DNA from: Holophagaceae bacterium
GTDB taxonomy: Bacteria > Acidobacteriota > Holophagae > Holophagales > Holophagaceae
Reading direction: 5' to 3'
Length of the DNA: 32,924 bases
Assembly: GCA_017859955.1 (NCBI GenBank)
Contig: JAFNAB010000040.1
Span: 1 to 32,924, forward strand
Part shown: positions 32,001 to 32,924 of the stretch, piece by piece
Numbering within the stretch: position 1 is the first letter of the stretch
How the letters are laid out: every line of letters begins with the position of its first letter
The notes under the pieces: generated by a model
What the model was told of the DNA's origin: nothing
Database searches by the model: none
The model's input: only the letters and a program-made list of their open reading frames with translations
Position numbers and translations under genes: made by a program

Positions 32001-32834
32001 ATGAGCGTCCCGCGAGAAGTTTTCCTCCTGAGCCCCCTCCGCAGGGCAATCGCAATCCTGGTCGGCCTGGGCATCTTTGGGGCTCCCCTTGCGCGAGGGA
32101 ATAACCCGGCCGAAGAGATGCCCTGCCCTGTCGTGACCTACACCACCAACCCCAACTACCCCCCCTACCACTGGGCCTTGGACGACCAGGTCTTCCAGGG
32201 AGCGAGCATTGAACTCCTGGGCATGGTCTTGCCCCCCAATGTGCAGGCCAAACCCCTGGTTGTGCCATGGAAACGGGCCCTCGCCCTCGCGGAGGAGGGG
32301 AAGGTCGACCTTCTGCTCAGCCTGCGGAACACGCCGGAACGCCAAATCTATCTCGATTTCCTCCAGCACCGTGCCTTCCCCAATCCCATCGTGGTGTTCG
32401 TCCGACAGGACCGGGCCTTCAGTTTCCAGAGCTGGAAAGACTTAAAGGGGAAGCGCGGCGGCGTGAGTCTGGGGGATACCTTTGGAGCGGGCTTCGACAC
32501 CTACTGGCGGACGGAACTTCAAATTGAAGAGGCCCCAAGCCTCGAGGAGAATTTCAAGAAGCTCGCGGCCGGGCGGATCGACTATTTCGTATCGGGTCTT
32601 TTCCCGGGAAAGAGCTACCTGGACCGCCAAGGCCTGGGGAAGCAGATCGTAGCCATTGGGAAACCCATCTCCAATCAGGACATCTACTTCGCCTTCAGCC
32701 GAAAATTCATCTGCCCGGCATTGAAGGCCCACCTTGAACTGAGACTGGAGGAACTCGACCGCAAGGGAGTCCCTGAGAGGCTTCTCCGCAAACATCTGGA
32801 AATCTACGCCCGGGGCCATGGGTCCGGGCGCTGA
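32001..32834 (+). CDS. Orphan periplasmic solute-binding protein (SBP_bac_3-like)
   Basis: A 277-residue exported protein. Residues 1-~33 (RRAIAILVGLGIFGAPLARG) act as a signal peptide. The rest resembles the family-3 amino-acid-type binding fold: VVTYTTNPNYPPYHWALDDQVFQGASIELL, VPWKRALALAEEGKVDLLLSLRNTPERQIYLDF, DLKGKRGGVSLGDTFGAGFD, FKKLAAGRIDYFVSGLFPG. No permease or ATPase gene is adjacent, so it is probably not simply the receptor of an ABC importer. It follows the membrane hybrid kinase and may be a ligand-binding partner or a free-standing ligand scavenger. The ribosome-binding site is weak. Confidence 0.85.
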   Translation: MSVPREVFLLSPLRRAIAILVGLGIFGAPLARGNNPAEEMPCPVVTYTTNPNYPPYHWALDDQVFQGASIELLGMVLPPNVQAKPLVVPWKRALALAEEGKVDLLLSLRNTPERQIYLDFLQHRAFPNPIVVFVRQDRAFSFQSWKDLKGKRGGVSLGDTFGAGFDTYWRTELQIEEAPSLEENFKKLAAGRIDYFVSGLFPGKSYLDRQGLGKQIVAIGKPISNQDIYFAFSRKFICPALKAHLELRLEELDRKGVPERLLRKHLEIYARGHGSGR

Positions 32835-32867
32835 AGGCGGGGAGACGCAAAAGGCCTTGCCAATTGG

Positions 32868-32924
32868 CTATTGCTTGAGCCAGACCGGCGCCAGGAAGGC
32901 GCCATGTTGCTCCGGATCAGGGAA
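32868..32924 (-). CDS. Possible 3' end of a minus-strand gene (runs off right edge)
   Basis: The last 57 nt read open on the minus strand to the window edge and end in TAG: FPDPEQHGAFLAPVWLKQ and stop. The residue mix looks coding and it would be convergent with the solute-binding protein, 33 nt apart. Too short to name. A GGCGCC palindrome pair (32890-32904) lies inside it. Confidence 0.35.
   Translation of the reverse strand, partial: FPDPEQHGAFLAPVWLKQ

Noticed and set aside
30648-32369. 573-codon minus-strand frame over the membrane kinase and SBP genes
   Set aside because: Antisense of the HisKA/HATPase/receiver regions and the next gene start; no coding signatures.

Overview
The window looks like chromosomal DNA of an anaerobic or facultatively anaerobic, high-GC Gram-negative bacterium. 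The gene set (a folate C1 branch with a fused MetF/MetV-type reductase, bifurcating-hydrogenase-type NuoE/NuoF subunits, BshA, DUF4388 and TPR proteins, cytosolic and membrane hybrid histidine kinases) points to Acidobacteriota, class Holophagae (Holophaga/Geothrix relatives). This placement is inferred from gene content only. I see no insertion sequence, prophage or CRISPR array.

Layout. 1-887 (-): the end of an operon with a NuoE-like protein and the N-terminus of a NuoF/HydB-like subunit. 888-1489: an AT-rich gene-free leader in front of an OFA-family MFS transporter (1490-2773, +). 2830-8223 (-): folD, fhs and a fused methylenetetrahydrofolate reductase, then an isolated, short murG. These give the folate steps from formate to methyl-THF, the methyl branch of the Wood-Ljungdahl pathway. 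Hydrogenase-type subunits and an organic-anion antiporter lie nearby. A long, hairpin-rich leader precedes folD.

8612-13909: a periplasmic TPR protein (+) is translationally coupled to a small exported protein (+). That protein collides tail to tail with a HAD-type 5'-nucleotidase (-), and neither has a normal C-terminus. nadC (-) and an enoyl-CoA hydratase (+) are divergent. 13862-18022: a DUF4388 protein and a multi-TM TPR/zinc-ribbon protein form a tight pair (-), divergent from an exported carboxypeptidase-regulatory-like/TPR protein (+). 18072-20145: divIVA and yggT (-) face bshA (+), followed by a CAT-anticodon tRNA.

20190-23338 (+): an accessory segment after the tRNA with a short-chain dehydrogenase, an AraC-family regulator, an internally deleted SDR remnant and an atypical SDR/epimerase. 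Two 21-bp-spaced direct repeats precede it and look like an AraC-type operator. 23383-28892: a nitrosative/redox-stress block. Ric (YtfE/ScdA), a lone PAS protein and a soluble three-PAS hybrid kinase lie on the minus strand, divergent from hcp. A near-perfect Crp/Fnr-family palindrome sits between ric and hcp. 29094-32834 (+): a small lipoprotein, a membrane hybrid kinase and an orphan periplasmic solute-binding protein. The last bases probably hold the 3' end of a minus-strand gene.

The best candidates for a second look are the ric-PAS-kinase/hcp divergon, the AraC direct-repeat operator, the folD leader, the 10.95-kb junction where two convergent genes lose their ends, and the soldered SDR fragment at 22530.
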